DNA of 52,669 bases from contig DASZQG010000186.1 of assembly GCA_035550075.1 (NCBI GenBank), positions 1 through 52,669 on the forward strand. Direction: 5' to 3'. Source of the stretch: AWTP1-13 sp035550075. Its GTDB lineage: Bacteria; Pseudomonadota; Alphaproteobacteria; Rhizobiales; Hyphomicrobiaceae. The translations under genes were made by a program, and so were the position numbers. Positions 41,261 through 49,727 of the stretch are shown piece by piece; the stretch's first letter is position 1; each line of letters begins with the position of its first letter. The notes beneath the pieces are model-generated. The model was given only the letters and a program-made list of their open reading frames with translations. It was not told the origin of the DNA and did not search any database.

Positions 41261-42352
41261 ATGATGGACGCAAGCGCAACTGACGAGGTGTTGATACGTC
41301 GCGAGGGGCGCGCGGGCCGTATCACGCTGAACCGGCCGAAGGCCTTGAATGCACTGACCTACGCCATGATTGGGCCGATCCGCGACGCGCTCGAGGCGTG
41401 GAAGAGCGACAAGGCGGTCGAACTGGTCGTTCTGGACGGAGCGGGCGAGCGGGGCCTGTGCGCGGGCGGCGACGTGCGCTCCCTGTATGACAGCCGCCCG
41501 CAGGGGGATCGCCACGCCTGGCGCTTCTGGACCGACGAGTACCGCCTCAACGCGCTGATCGGCCGCTATCCCAAGCCGTACGTGGCGGTGATGGACGGAA
41601 TCGTGATGGGCGGCGGCATCGGCCTGTCGGCGCACGGCAACCATCGCATCGTCACCGAGCGGTCGCGCCTGGCGATGCCCGAGACAGGGATCGGCCTCAT
41701 TCCCGACGTCGGCGGCACCTGGCTGCTGTCGCGGCCGCCGCAGGTGCGGGGCATGCCCAAGGAGGCTGGCACCTACCTGGGCCTCACAGGCCGTCCGTTC
41801 AACGGCACGGAGGCGGTCGATCTGGGTTTTGCCAACGTGCAGATCCCGTCCGTACGGCTGCCCGAGGCGCTGGCCGAGATGGTTCGCGATGGCCACCCCG
41901 ATGGCGTGATGATCCGCGCCAACGCCGCAACCGACGAGGTGCCTGCCTCCTCTCTCTTCGACCTGGCGTCCGCCATCGACACGACTTTCAGCTTCGATCG
42001 CGTGGAGGACATCGTGGCCGCGCTCGAGCGCATGCCCGGCGATTGGGCTGCCAAGACCCTTGCCGAGCTGCGCACCAAGTCGCCCTTGTCCCTCAAGCTG
42101 ACCCTGGCGGCGCTGCGGCGGGCGCGGTCGCTGACTTCGCTGGAAGAGGCGCTGAAAATCGAGCTGCGCCTGTGTCTGCGCCTGTTCATGGGCGGCGAGT
42201 TCATCGAGGGCGTGCGCGCGTTGATCGTCGACAAGGACCGCGCGCCCAAGTGGGCGCCGCCGGACCTCGCCGGGGTGACGGAGGCCCTTGTCGCCAGCTA
42301 CTTCGCGCCCCTGCCGCCGGAGCAGGAGCTGCACTTCGACATGCGATCCTGA
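41261..42352 (+). CDS. 3-hydroxyisobutyryl-CoA hydrolase-like enoyl-CoA hydratase/isomerase
   Basis: 363 residues, the length of HIBCH rather than of simple crotonases. LCAGGDVRSLYD, MDGIVMGGGIGLSAHG and PETGIGLIPDVGGTWLLSR are family blocks, with Glu141 and Asp149 at the HIBCH catalytic positions. HIBCH hydrolyses 3-hydroxyisobutyryl-CoA in valine breakdown. The C-terminal helix SLEEALKIELRLCLRLFMGGEFIEGVRA fits too. ATG at 41261 or 41264. It is 18 bases before the CoA-transferase gene on the same strand and diverges from the J-domain operon. Confidence 0.88.
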   Translation: MMDASATDEVLIRREGRAGRITLNRPKALNALTYAMIGPIRDALEAWKSDKAVELVVLDGAGERGLCAGGDVRSLYDSRPQGDRHAWRFWTDEYRLNALIGRYPKPYVAVMDGIVMGGGIGLSAHGNHRIVTERSRLAMPETGIGLIPDVGGTWLLSRPPQVRGMPKEAGTYLGLTGRPFNGTEAVDLGFANVQIPSVRLPEALAEMVRDGHPDGVMIRANAATDEVPASSLFDLASAIDTTFSFDRVEDIVAALERMPGDWAAKTLAELRTKSPLSLKLTLAALRRARSLTSLEEALKIELRLCLRLFMGGEFIEGVRALIVDKDRAPKWAPPDLAGVTEALVASYFAPLPPEQELHFDMRS

Positions 42353-42370
42353 GGGCACGGAGGACCAGAT

Positions 42371-43606
42371 ATGACCGCCACCTATGGCCGCGGGCCCCTG
42401 CAAGGCATGCGCGTCCTCGATTTGAGCCACGTGATGGCGGGGCCGGTGTGCGGGCTGATGCTGGCCGACATGGGCGCCGACGTCATCAAGATCGAGCGCA
42501 TCCCAATCGGCGACGACAGCCGGCAAATGCTCACGCCCAACATCAATGGCGAGTCGGCGGCGTTCATGATGATGAACCGCAACAAGCGCGGCATCGCGCT
42601 CGACCTCAAGAAGCCGAAGGGACAGGAGGTGCTGAAGCGGCTGGTGGCGCGCGCGGACGCACTGATCGAGAACTACCGCAAAGGCACGATGGAAAGGTTC
42701 GGGCTCGGCTACGACACGCTCAAGGCGATCAATCCCGGCCTCATCTACGCGGAGGTGTCAGGCTTCGGGCGCACGGGACCGCTGGCGGGCCAGGGCGGCT
42801 TCGATCTCGTCACGCAGGGCATGTCCGGCCTGATGGCCATCACCGGCGAGGGCCCCGGCCGGCCGCCGACCAAGGTGGGCGCACCGATCACCGACATCAC
42901 GGCGGGGCTGCTGGCGACGATCGGCATCGCGGCCGCCTACGCGCACAAACTCAGGACCGGCCAGGGCCAGCGTGTCGACACCTCGCTGCTGGAGGCCGGC
43001 ATCATCCAGACCTACTGGCAGTCGGCGATTGCCTTTGCCACCGGCGTCTCGCCCGGACCGCTCGGCTCTGCCCATCCCTTGAGCGCACCCTACCAGGCGT
43101 TCGAGCCGAAGGACGGCTGGATCACGCTCGGAGCATCGAACCAAAAGACCTGGCTGAAGTTTCTTGAGGTGTTGGACGCACCGGACATTGCCAGCGACAC
43201 GCGCTTCGCAGATAACGCGGGCCGCATGACCCATCTTGCCGAGCTCGTCGCGGCGCTGCAGCCGCACTTCAAGCGCCGCACCACCGCGGAGTGGCTGGGC
43301 GTGCTTGAGCGCGCGGGCGTGCCGGCCGGGCCCGTGCTGTCGGTGAAGGAGATGCATACCCATCCCCAGACCATTGCCCGCGACATGGTGCCGACCCTCG
43401 ATCACCCGGTCGCCGGGCGCATGCAGACTATCGGCCTGCCGATCAAGTTTTCCGAGACGCCGGGAACGCGCCCCGCGGCGGCGCCCGTCTATGGAGAGCA
43501 CAGCCGGCAGATTCTCGAGGAAGCGGGCTATGGAGCGTCCGAGATCGAAGAGATTATCAACACCGGCGTCGCCGTCGCGCCGCTGCAGCCCAAGCGGAGC
43601 GCATAG
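42371..43606 (+). CDS. CaiB/BaiF family CoA-transferase (class III), copy C
   Basis: 411 residues. LRGMRVLDLSHVMAGPVCGLMLADMGADVIKIER-type start (GMRVLDLSHVMAGP, LADMGADVIKIER), nucleophile Asp175 (GAPITDITAGL), NYRKGTMERFGLGYDTL and SGFGRTGPLAGQGG. It lies between the HIBCH-like gene and malate synthase G, 3 bases before the latter, so co-expression is likely. It could activate a short organic acid feeding the glyoxylate or acetyl-CoA pool; the real substrate is unknown. It differs clearly from copies A and B at 706-2980. Confidence 0.9.
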   Translation: MTATYGRGPLQGMRVLDLSHVMAGPVCGLMLADMGADVIKIERIPIGDDSRQMLTPNINGESAAFMMMNRNKRGIALDLKKPKGQEVLKRLVARADALIENYRKGTMERFGLGYDTLKAINPGLIYAEVSGFGRTGPLAGQGGFDLVTQGMSGLMAITGEGPGRPPTKVGAPITDITAGLLATIGIAAAYAHKLRTGQGQRVDTSLLEAGIIQTYWQSAIAFATGVSPGPLGSAHPLSAPYQAFEPKDGWITLGASNQKTWLKFLEVLDAPDIASDTRFADNAGRMTHLAELVAALQPHFKRRTTAEWLGVLERAGVPAGPVLSVKEMHTHPQTIARDMVPTLDHPVAGRMQTIGLPIKFSETPGTRPAAAPVYGEHSRQILEEAGYGASEIEEIINTGVAVAPLQPKRSA

Positions 43607-43609
43607 CGC

Positions 43610-45814
43610 ATGACCGAGCGCGTCGTCGTCGACGGCCTGAGCGTCGCCAGGGTCCTTTACGATTTCATCGTCAAGGAGGTGCTGCCGGGGACTGGCGTGC
43701 CGGAAGCCGGGTTCTGGACGCGGCTTGACCGCATCGTGCATGACCTTGCGCCGAAGAATCGTGCGCTGCTGGCCAAGCGCGACGAGCTGCAGGCCAAGAT
43801 CGACCAGTGGCACATCCAGCGCAAGGGCCAGCAGCACGATCCGGTTGCGTATCGCGCTTTCCTGGAGTCGATCGGCTACCTGGTGCCGGAGGGACCGGAT
43901 TTCTCCATCGACACGACCAAAGTCGATGACGAGATCGCGCGCATCGCCGGGCCGCAGCTCGTGGTGCCGGTGACCAATGCGCGCTATGCGCTCAATGCCG
44001 CAAACGCCCGCTGGGGCAGTTTGTATGACGCGCTCTATGGCACCGACGCGATCCCCGAGGACGGCGGTGCGACGCGCGGCAAGACCTACAACCCCGTGCG
44101 CGGCAACAGGGTGTTCCAATGGACCAAGCGCTTCCTGGATGAGGTGGCCCCGCTGGCCAAAGGCTCGCATACCGACGTCAAGGCGTATGCGATCCATGAG
44201 GGCCTGCTGGTGGTGAGCTTCGAGAGCATCGAAGAGGCCTGGCTCGACAATCCGGAAAGATTGACCAGCCTCGCCAACCCCGCCCAATTCGTCGGCTATC
44301 GCGGCGACACGACGGAGCCGCGCGCGATCCTGCTGGAGCACAACGGGCTTCACATCGAGATCCAGATCGACAACAGGCACTACATCGGCAAGGCCGACGT
44401 GGCCGGTGTCGCCGACGTGGTGGTGGAGGCGGCGATCTCGACCATCGTCGACCTGGAGGACTCCATTGCCGCCGTCGACCCGGAGGACAAGGTTGCCGCC
44501 TACCGGAACTGGCTGGGGCTGATGAAGGGGACGCTGACCGACACCTTCGAGAAGGGCGGCCGGCCGATGACGCGGCGCCTCAACCCCGACCGCACCTACA
44601 CCACGCCCGAGGGCGACACGCTGACGCTGCCCGGCCGCAGCCTGATGCTGGTGCGCAACGTCGGCCACCTGATGATGGACGAGAGCATTCTCGACCGCGA
44701 CGAGCAGCCGGTGCCGGAGGGCATTCTCGATTGCGTGGTGACGTCGCTGATCGCAATGCACGATTTGAAGGGCAACTCCGCGTTCCGCAACAGCCGGGCG
44801 GGCTCGGTCTACATCGTTAAGCCGAAGATGCACGGGCCGGAGGAGGTGGCGTTCGCCAACGAGCTGTTCGACCGCACCGAGGACGCGCTGGGGCTGCCGC
44901 GGCATACCCTGAAAATCGGCATCATGGACGAGGAGCGGCGCACCACCGTCAACTTGAAGGAGTGCATCCGCGCGGCGCGGCATCGCACCTGTTTCATCAA
45001 CACGGTCTTCCTCGATCGCACGGGCGACGAGATCCACACCTCGATCGAGGCCGGCGCCATGGTGCGCAAGGGCGATATGCGGACCACGCCGTGGATCAAG
45101 GCCTACGAGGACTGGAACGTCGACGTCGGACTCGCCTGCGGCCTGCCCGGGCGCGCGCAGATCGGCAAGGGCATGTGGGCGATGCCCGACCGCATGGCCG
45201 ACATGATGAAGCAGAAGATCGCGCATGTGGAAGCCGGCGCCAACACGGCCTGGGTCCCCTCGCCGACGGCCGCCACGTTGCACGCGCTGCACTACCACAA
45301 GATCGATGTGTTCCAGCGCCAGGCCGAGCTGCGCGCGCGCAAGCGCGCCTCGCTCGACGACATCCTGACGATTCCCGTCGCAGACCGGGTGAACTGGCCG
45401 CCGCAGGACGTACAGCAGGAACTCGACAACAACGCGCAGGGCATTCTCGGCTATGTGGTGCGCTGGATCGACCAGGGTGTCGGCTGCTCCAAGGTGCCGG
45501 ACATCAACAACGTCGGGCTGATGGAGGACCGCGCCACGCTGCGCATCTCCAGCCAGCACATCGCCAACTGGCTGCTGCAGGGTGTGACCACCGAGGCGCA
45601 GGTGATGGAGACGATGCGGCGCATGGCGGCGGTGGTGGACAAGCAGAACGCCGGCGATCCGCTCTATCGGCCGATGGCGCCGGACTTCGACAAATCCGTC
45701 GCGTTCCAGGCGGCATGCGACCTGGTATTCAAGGGCCGCGTGCAGCCCAATGGCTACACCGAGCCGATCCTGCACGCGCGCCGGCTGGAGGCGAAGGCGA
45801 AGTTCGGAGAGTGA
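43610..45814 (+). CDS. glcB: Malate synthase G
   Basis: 734 residues, the size of monomeric malate synthase G, which condenses glyoxylate with acetyl-CoA. Family blocks are TTVDLEDSIAAVDPEDK-like (STIVDLEDSIAAVDPEDKV), GRSLMLVRNVGHLM, KPKMHGPEEVAF, LKIGIMDEERRTTVNLKECI and NTVFLDRTGDEIHTSIEAG. RAQIGKGMWAMPDRMADM and GANTAWVPSPTAATLHALHYH follow. All expected active-site regions are intact. ATG at 43610, 3 bases after the transferase stop. It is the last gene of this short plus-strand operon; no glcDEF genes are here. Confidence 0.96.
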   Translation: MTERVVVDGLSVARVLYDFIVKEVLPGTGVPEAGFWTRLDRIVHDLAPKNRALLAKRDELQAKIDQWHIQRKGQQHDPVAYRAFLESIGYLVPEGPDFSIDTTKVDDEIARIAGPQLVVPVTNARYALNAANARWGSLYDALYGTDAIPEDGGATRGKTYNPVRGNRVFQWTKRFLDEVAPLAKGSHTDVKAYAIHEGLLVVSFESIEEAWLDNPERLTSLANPAQFVGYRGDTTEPRAILLEHNGLHIEIQIDNRHYIGKADVAGVADVVVEAAISTIVDLEDSIAAVDPEDKVAAYRNWLGLMKGTLTDTFEKGGRPMTRRLNPDRTYTTPEGDTLTLPGRSLMLVRNVGHLMMDESILDRDEQPVPEGILDCVVTSLIAMHDLKGNSAFRNSRAGSVYIVKPKMHGPEEVAFANELFDRTEDALGLPRHTLKIGIMDEERRTTVNLKECIRAARHRTCFINTVFLDRTGDEIHTSIEAGAMVRKGDMRTTPWIKAYEDWNVDVGLACGLPGRAQIGKGMWAMPDRMADMMKQKIAHVEAGANTAWVPSPTAATLHALHYHKIDVFQRQAELRARKRASLDDILTIPVADRVNWPPQDVQQELDNNAQGILGYVVRWIDQGVGCSKVPDINNVGLMEDRATLRISSQHIANWLLQGVTTEAQVMETMRRMAAVVDKQNAGDPLYRPMAPDFDKSVAFQAACDLVFKGRVQPNGYTEPILHARRLEAKAKFGE

Positions 45815-45847
45815 AGACGGTCACGTCCGAGATTTAATCGCCTTTGC

Positions 45848-45958
45848 TGTCATCCCGGCCTGATCGAAACGGAGCGCCGGGACCCAGGGCAACAGATCAC
45901 GGATTTCCTTTTCGGCTCCTGGGCCCCGCACGCGCTGCGTGCAATTCCGGGATCGCGT
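45848..45958. repeat. Dispersed intergenic repeat remnant
   Basis: The gap between glcB and the convergent aldolase starts TGTCATCCCGGCC and continues with GCGCCGGGACCCAGGG, then CTGGGCCCCG and AATTCCGGGATCGCGTCC. This is the look of short palindromic dispersed repeats frequent in Bradyrhizobium/Rhodopseudomonas-type genomes. Whether it occurs elsewhere in this genome cannot be seen. Confidence 0.5.
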
Positions 45959-45959
45959 C

Positions 45960-46748
45960 CTAGTACGTCTTGGCCTTGGCCGCCTCGCCCTGGCCTCGGA
46001 CCTCGCGCACGGCATTCTGCGCGGCCACCGCCAGCAGGCGCACGTCGTTGAGGATGGTGCACATCTGGAAGCCTTCCTCGTAGCGGCGCAGCGCCGTCTT
46101 GGGCCCGTCAGTGTGCACGCCGGCGATGTGGCCCCACTTGCGGGTGGTCTTGACGATGATGTCCATCGCCATCAGCACTTCCTTGTCGCTGGGATCCAGG
46201 GTGGGCGGCTTGCCCATGCTGAGCGACAGGTCGGAGGGCCCCACGTAGACGCCGTTGATGCCCTTCACGGAAAGAATCTCTTCCAGGTTGTTGACGGCCT
46301 GACGCGTCTCGACCATCGCGAACAGGAGAATTTCCTCGTTGGCCTTCTGCCAGTAGTCGGCGCCGTATTGCGAGGCGCGATAGGGGCCGAAGCTGCGCTC
46401 GCCCATCGGCGGGTAGCGGCAGGAGCGCACCAATGCCTCGGCCTCCGCCTTGGTGTTGATCATCGGGCAGATGATGCCCATGGCACCGGCGTCGAGCGCG
46501 CGCATGATCTGGGCGGGGTCGTTCCAGGGCACCCGGATAAGCGGTGTGGCGTCGCCCGCGCTCTGGATGGCCGCCAGCAGCGACACGGCGTCGTTGATGT
46601 TGCTACCGCCGTGTTGCATGTCGAGGGTGACGCTGTCCCAGCCCTGTGCCGCATAAACCTCGCAGGAGAACACGTCGGGGATGGCGACCCAGCCGCCGAC
46701 GCAGCGCTGGCCATCGGCGATTTTCTTCTTCAGCAAATTGGGTTTCAT
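45960..46748 (-). CDS. HpcH/HpaI family aldolase
   Basis: 262 residues. Metal-dependent class II aldolase of the HpaI/GarL group that splits 2-oxo-4-hydroxy acids to pyruvate. His46 in LDMQHG, Arg72 in IRVPW, metal ligands Glu147 (MVETRQAVNN) and Asp173 (YVGPSDLSLSMG), and ALDAGAMGIICPM are all present. ATG at 46748 with GGAGCAC upstream. It is 34 bases after the RraA-like gene on the same strand. The absence of an obvious sugar-acid dehydratase leaves the substrate open. Confidence 0.9.
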   Translation of the reverse strand: MKPNLLKKKIADGQRCVGGWVAIPDVFSCEVYAAQGWDSVTLDMQHGGSNINDAVSLLAAIQSAGDATPLIRVPWNDPAQIMRALDAGAMGIICPMINTKAEAEALVRSCRYPPMGERSFGPYRASQYGADYWQKANEEILLFAMVETRQAVNNLEEILSVKGINGVYVGPSDLSLSMGKPPTLDPSDKEVLMAMDIIVKTTRKWGHIAGVHTDGPKTALRRYEEGFQMCTILNDVRLLAVAAQNAVREVRGQGEAAKAKTY

Positions 46749-46782
46749 GATGTGCTCCGTGCTGGAGGCGTTGAGCCCCGAT

Positions 46783-47481
46783 TCAATGGATCTCGTCCTG
46801 CTTGGCCAGCGCCTCGCGCAGCTTCGCCACGTTGAAGCCGGGGGCGCGCGCCATGTCGAGGATGACGGCTTCCTTGCGCGCCAGCAGATCGCAGGCGGCA
46901 GGGATCTTCTCCGCCAGGTTGGCCGGAATGGTCACGGCGCCGTGGCGGTCGGCGTGCACCAGATCACCCGAGCGTGCCAGCATGCCGGCGACCCGCACCT
47001 CCTTGCCGAAGTCGTGCAGATGGACGTGGGCGTGACTCGGCATGACGGAGCCGGCCAGCGCCTGGAAGCCCGGCGCCCACTGGTCGATGTCGCGGATGCA
47101 GCCGTCGGTGACCACGCCCAGCAGGCCGAGACCCTTGTGCACGGCGCTCATCACCTCGCCCCAGAAGGCGCCGAAGCCGATGTCGGGGCCGTCGAGGTCC
47201 TGGATCAGCATGATGCCGGGCTGCGGGTTGCCGGCGATGTACTCGTAGTAGGCGATGCGCTGCTCGCGCTGTTTCTTGCCGTCGAGCTCGTGGGCGTGGA
47301 CCGTGCGGATGGTGGCGGTCTTGGCATAGCCGACGATGGGCGGCAGGTTCGGGAAGGGACACACCAGCGGCCTGGTGGTGAAGCCGGTGAGCCGCCGCGC
47401 GGGATCGACGATCTCCAGCGCGTTGCAGATGGTGGGGGTGTCGTAGGTCCTGAGCTTTTCGAGAAGGCCGGCGTCGATCAC
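46783..47481 (-). CDS. RraA-like aldolase (4-hydroxy-4-methyl-2-oxoglutarate aldolase family)
   Basis: 232 residues. The active-site pair Arg130-Asp131 is in VVTDGCIRDIDQW, preceded by AFWGEVMSAVHKGLGLLG and followed by SGDLVHADRHGAVTIP, the usual RraA/HMG-aldolase signature. Members decarboxylate oxaloacetate or cleave 4-hydroxy-4-methyl-2-oxoglutarate; others inhibit RNase E, but those lack the same context. ATG at 47481 (GAAGGCCGGC follows). It precedes the HpaI-like aldolase. Together with the Ldh-like gene it suggests catabolism of a hydroxy acid. Confidence 0.85.
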   Translation of the reverse strand: MIDAGLLEKLRTYDTPTICNALEIVDPARRLTGFTTRPLVCPFPNLPPIVGYAKTATIRTVHAHELDGKKQREQRIAYYEYIAGNPQPGIMLIQDLDGPDIGFGAFWGEVMSAVHKGLGLLGVVTDGCIRDIDQWAPGFQALAGSVMPSHAHVHLHDFGKEVRVAGMLARSGDLVHADRHGAVTIPANLAEKIPAACDLLARKEAVILDMARAPGFNVAKLREALAKQDEIH

Positions 47482-47500
47482 AATTCTTGTCTCCTGTCTT

Positions 47501-47588
47501 CTCCCTCTCCCCGCCTGCGGGGAGAGGGCTGGGGTGAAGGGCGGCTCCGAGCTCCCCGCTTCATGTGTGCCCGCCCCTCACCTAACCC
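47501..47588. repeat. Dispersed palindromic repeat
   Basis: CCCTCTCCCCGC (47503-47514) and GCGGGGAGAGGG (47517-47528) form a 12-base stem with a 2-base loop. The element continues with GGGGTGAAGGG and ends with CCCCTCACCTAACCCTC, the ending typical of a common proteobacterial intergenic repeat. It fills the gap between the Ldh and RraA genes. Confidence 0.6.
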
Positions 47589-48677
47589 TCATGCCGCACC
47601 TGCCTGCTGGATGCGGTTTTCATCGACGCCCGTTTCGCGCGCGGCAGCAACAATCGCCGCCCAGGTGTCGTCCGGCAACGGAATGCCTTCCGCGAGCCGC
47701 TGCTTGCGCGTGCGCTGCTCGGGCTCGCCGGGGGTGAGCACCTCGCCGCCGGGCACGGCCGGCTTGGCGCTCTTGAAGTAGGCGATGTAGCGCGACACGT
47801 CGGCGTCGAACATCGAGTCCGGATCGACCACCTTGGGGTCGATATAGAAGGACAGCATGCCATTGCCGAAGCGGCGGCCCTCCCCGGTGGCGCTCATGCC
47901 CGTGAGCGAGCCGCCCAGCAGCTCGCACATCAAGGCGAGGCCGGAGCCTTTGTGCTCGCCGAAGGCGCGGATGGCACCCTTGCCCTTGCTGTGGTCGCGC
48001 GGGCCGGTCGGCGTGTAGTCGCCGTAGAGCAGATGCGGATCGGTGCTCATCTTGCCGTCGCGGTCGATCAGGGCATTTTCAGGGAGCTTCTTGCCGCCCT
48101 GGCTCGCCACCAGCACCTTGCCCTCGGCGACGATGGAGGTGGCGAAGTCGAGCACGACCGGTGGTCCCTCGGGACGAGGCACGCCGACGACGAACGGCGC
48201 GGTCGAAAGCCGGCGCTCGGTGCCGCCGAACGGCGCCACCAGCACGCTGCCCGAGGCGTTGACGAAATGCACCGACACCAGGCCGGCGGCGGCGGCCATC
48301 TCCGCCCAGTCGCCGACCCGGCCGATGTGGCCGGCGTTGCGCAGCGCCACCATGGCGAGACCGTTCTTGCGGCACTTGTCGATGCCGATGGCGACCGCCT
48401 GCGGTGCCACCGTCTGGCCAAAGCCGTGCAAACCATCCACGACGGCGAGAACCGGGGTTTCGGTGATAACCTTGACCGTTCGGTCGGCGAACACCACGCC
48501 GGCTTTCTTCCACTGCAGATAGCGCGGCACCCGCACGACGCCGTGGCTGTCATGGCCGGTAAGGTTGGCCGAAACCAGATACTTGCCGATGCGCTCGGCC
48601 TCTTCGAGCGAGCAACCTGCCTTGGCAAACGTGTCGCGAACGAGATCGGCGAGCGCCCCCGCCTTGACTGTCACCAT
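47589..48677 (-). CDS. Ldh family NAD(P)-dependent oxidoreductase (malate/L-sulfolactate/ureidoglycolate type)
   Basis: 362 residues. Family II malate/lactate dehydrogenase fold: HDSHGVVRVPRYL (catalytic His region, 42-54), ALRNAGHIGRVGDWAEMAAAAG and PFGGTERRLSTAPFVVGVPR. Later blocks are LDFATSIVAEGKVLVA and FGEHKGSGLALMCELLGGSLTG. The enzyme interconverts a 2-hydroxy and a 2-oxo acid. The substrate is not clear; neighbours point to a 2-oxo acid aldol-type route. ATG at 48677, 110 bases from the divergent-looking transporter end. Not cut or shifted. Confidence 0.88.
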   Translation of the reverse strand: MVTVKAGALADLVRDTFAKAGCSLEEAERIGKYLVSANLTGHDSHGVVRVPRYLQWKKAGVVFADRTVKVITETPVLAVVDGLHGFGQTVAPQAVAIGIDKCRKNGLAMVALRNAGHIGRVGDWAEMAAAAGLVSVHFVNASGSVLVAPFGGTERRLSTAPFVVGVPRPEGPPVVLDFATSIVAEGKVLVASQGGKKLPENALIDRDGKMSTDPHLLYGDYTPTGPRDHSKGKGAIRAFGEHKGSGLALMCELLGGSLTGMSATGEGRRFGNGMLSFYIDPKVVDPDSMFDADVSRYIAYFKSAKPAVPGGEVLTPGEPEQRTRKQRLAEGIPLPDDTWAAIVAAARETGVDENRIQQAGAA

Positions 48678-48787
48678 GTGTCGCTGATCCTTCCCTGCGG
48701 CCGCGGACCCGGGCCGGCAGGCACCTTAGAGCAGTCGCTGCCGCGAGTCATGAGCCCGGCCCCTGCCGCCACTGCATACGCGATGCG

Positions 48788-49654
48788 TCATGCACGCAGC
48801 AGCAGGGCGACGCCGGCGACCGTCACGGCCACCCCGACGCCGGCCGCCGCCGACAGGCCGCCGGCCCCCAACAGCAGCCGGCTGAAGGCCAGCGTCGCCA
48901 GCGGATAGCAGGCCACCAGCGGAGCGACCACCGCGACCGGGCCGCGTGCCAGCGCGGCATACATCAGCAGCACGGAGAACCCGTTGAGCAGGCCGACCGG
49001 CACGAACCACGGCCATCCCGAGCCGCGGACCGGCAGGATGGCGCGGCCCTCGCGCAGGGTGCCGGTGGTCAGGATCACGCTGGCCGACATGATGTAGCTG
49101 ATGAGGCTCGCCGCGAACGGATTGGGCCAGCCGGCAAGCCCCAGCTTGATCAGCGGCTGCACGGACCCGCGGATGACGGCAGCGGCCAGCAGCAGGCCGA
49201 TCGCCCAGGCAAAGCCCTGGACCGGGATGCGCTGGGGCGTGCCGATGATCAGGGCGACGCCGGCCAGAATGACACCCATGCCGGCGAGCTGGCCGGCGCG
49301 GGGCACCTCGCCCAGCAGCGCAATCGCCCCCAGTACCGCAAACAGCGGCGTCAGGTTGCCGAGCGCGCCGGTGATAGCGGGGCCGACGCGGCGGTTGGCT
49401 TCGAACGTCAGCAGGGTGACGGCGGCCGGGAACAGGCAGCCGGAAACGGCAAACAGCAGGGCGCTGTGCGCCTTGAACCCGCTCGTGTCCAGCATCGGCA
49501 CCGCGAGCAGCAGGTAGGCGAGCGCGGTGGTCGGCACGCTGATGCAGGCCCCGCGCAGCGGCGGCAGGCGCCGAAGACCGAGCTGGGTGAGCACCAGCGA
49601 CAGGCCGAGGCAGGCCGCGGCGCCCAACGCCAAGGCGGTAACGGTGATGTCCAT
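48788..49654 (-). CDS. EamA/DMT family transporter
   Basis: 288 residues with about ten membrane segments in two repeats: LLLAVPMLDTSGFKAHSALLFAVSG, ALGNLTPLFAVLGAIALLGEVP and ARGPVAVVAPLVACYPLATLAFSRLLLG. Start MDITVTAL at 49654. The longer open frame, to 49762, lacks hydrophobic pattern and overlaps the divergent gene. It diverges from the nitrile-hydratase-like genes with a 73-base gap. It may carry a substrate or product of the neighbouring metabolism, but this is only proximity. Confidence 0.85.
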   Translation of the reverse strand: MDITVTALALGAAACLGLSLVLTQLGLRRLPPLRGACISVPTTALAYLLLAVPMLDTSGFKAHSALLFAVSGCLFPAAVTLLTFEANRRVGPAITGALGNLTPLFAVLGAIALLGEVPRAGQLAGMGVILAGVALIIGTPQRIPVQGFAWAIGLLLAAAVIRGSVQPLIKLGLAGWPNPFAASLISYIMSASVILTTGTLREGRAILPVRGSGWPWFVPVGLLNGFSVLLMYAALARGPVAVVAPLVACYPLATLAFSRLLLGAGGLSAAAGVGVAVTVAGVALLLRA

Positions 49655-49727
49655 GAGCAAATTCGGCGCACTGGCCTTCGTCAGCGAGGAGCGGCATGAT
49701 GCGGGCTTTCGTCCACGGTGGCCAGAC

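Noticed and set aside
41156..42526. Upstream extension of the TerB/J-domain frame across the HIBCH-like gene
   Set aside because: The extension is antisense to a gene with clear catalytic motifs; the family N-terminus and a sensible start lie at 41158.
42758..45775. Very long open frame on the minus strand, opposite the CoA-transferase copy C and malate synthase G
   Set aside because: It mirrors two clear plus-strand genes with intact family motifs; the translation is rich in His, Arg, Gly and Val without any domain, as expected for antisense frames in GC-rich DNA.
46783..47481. RraA-like gene as an RNase E inhibitor
   Set aside because: The Arg-Asp active-site pair and the aldolase/dehydrogenase neighbours fit an aldolase; the regulator role is known for the E. 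coli protein and is not supported by context here.
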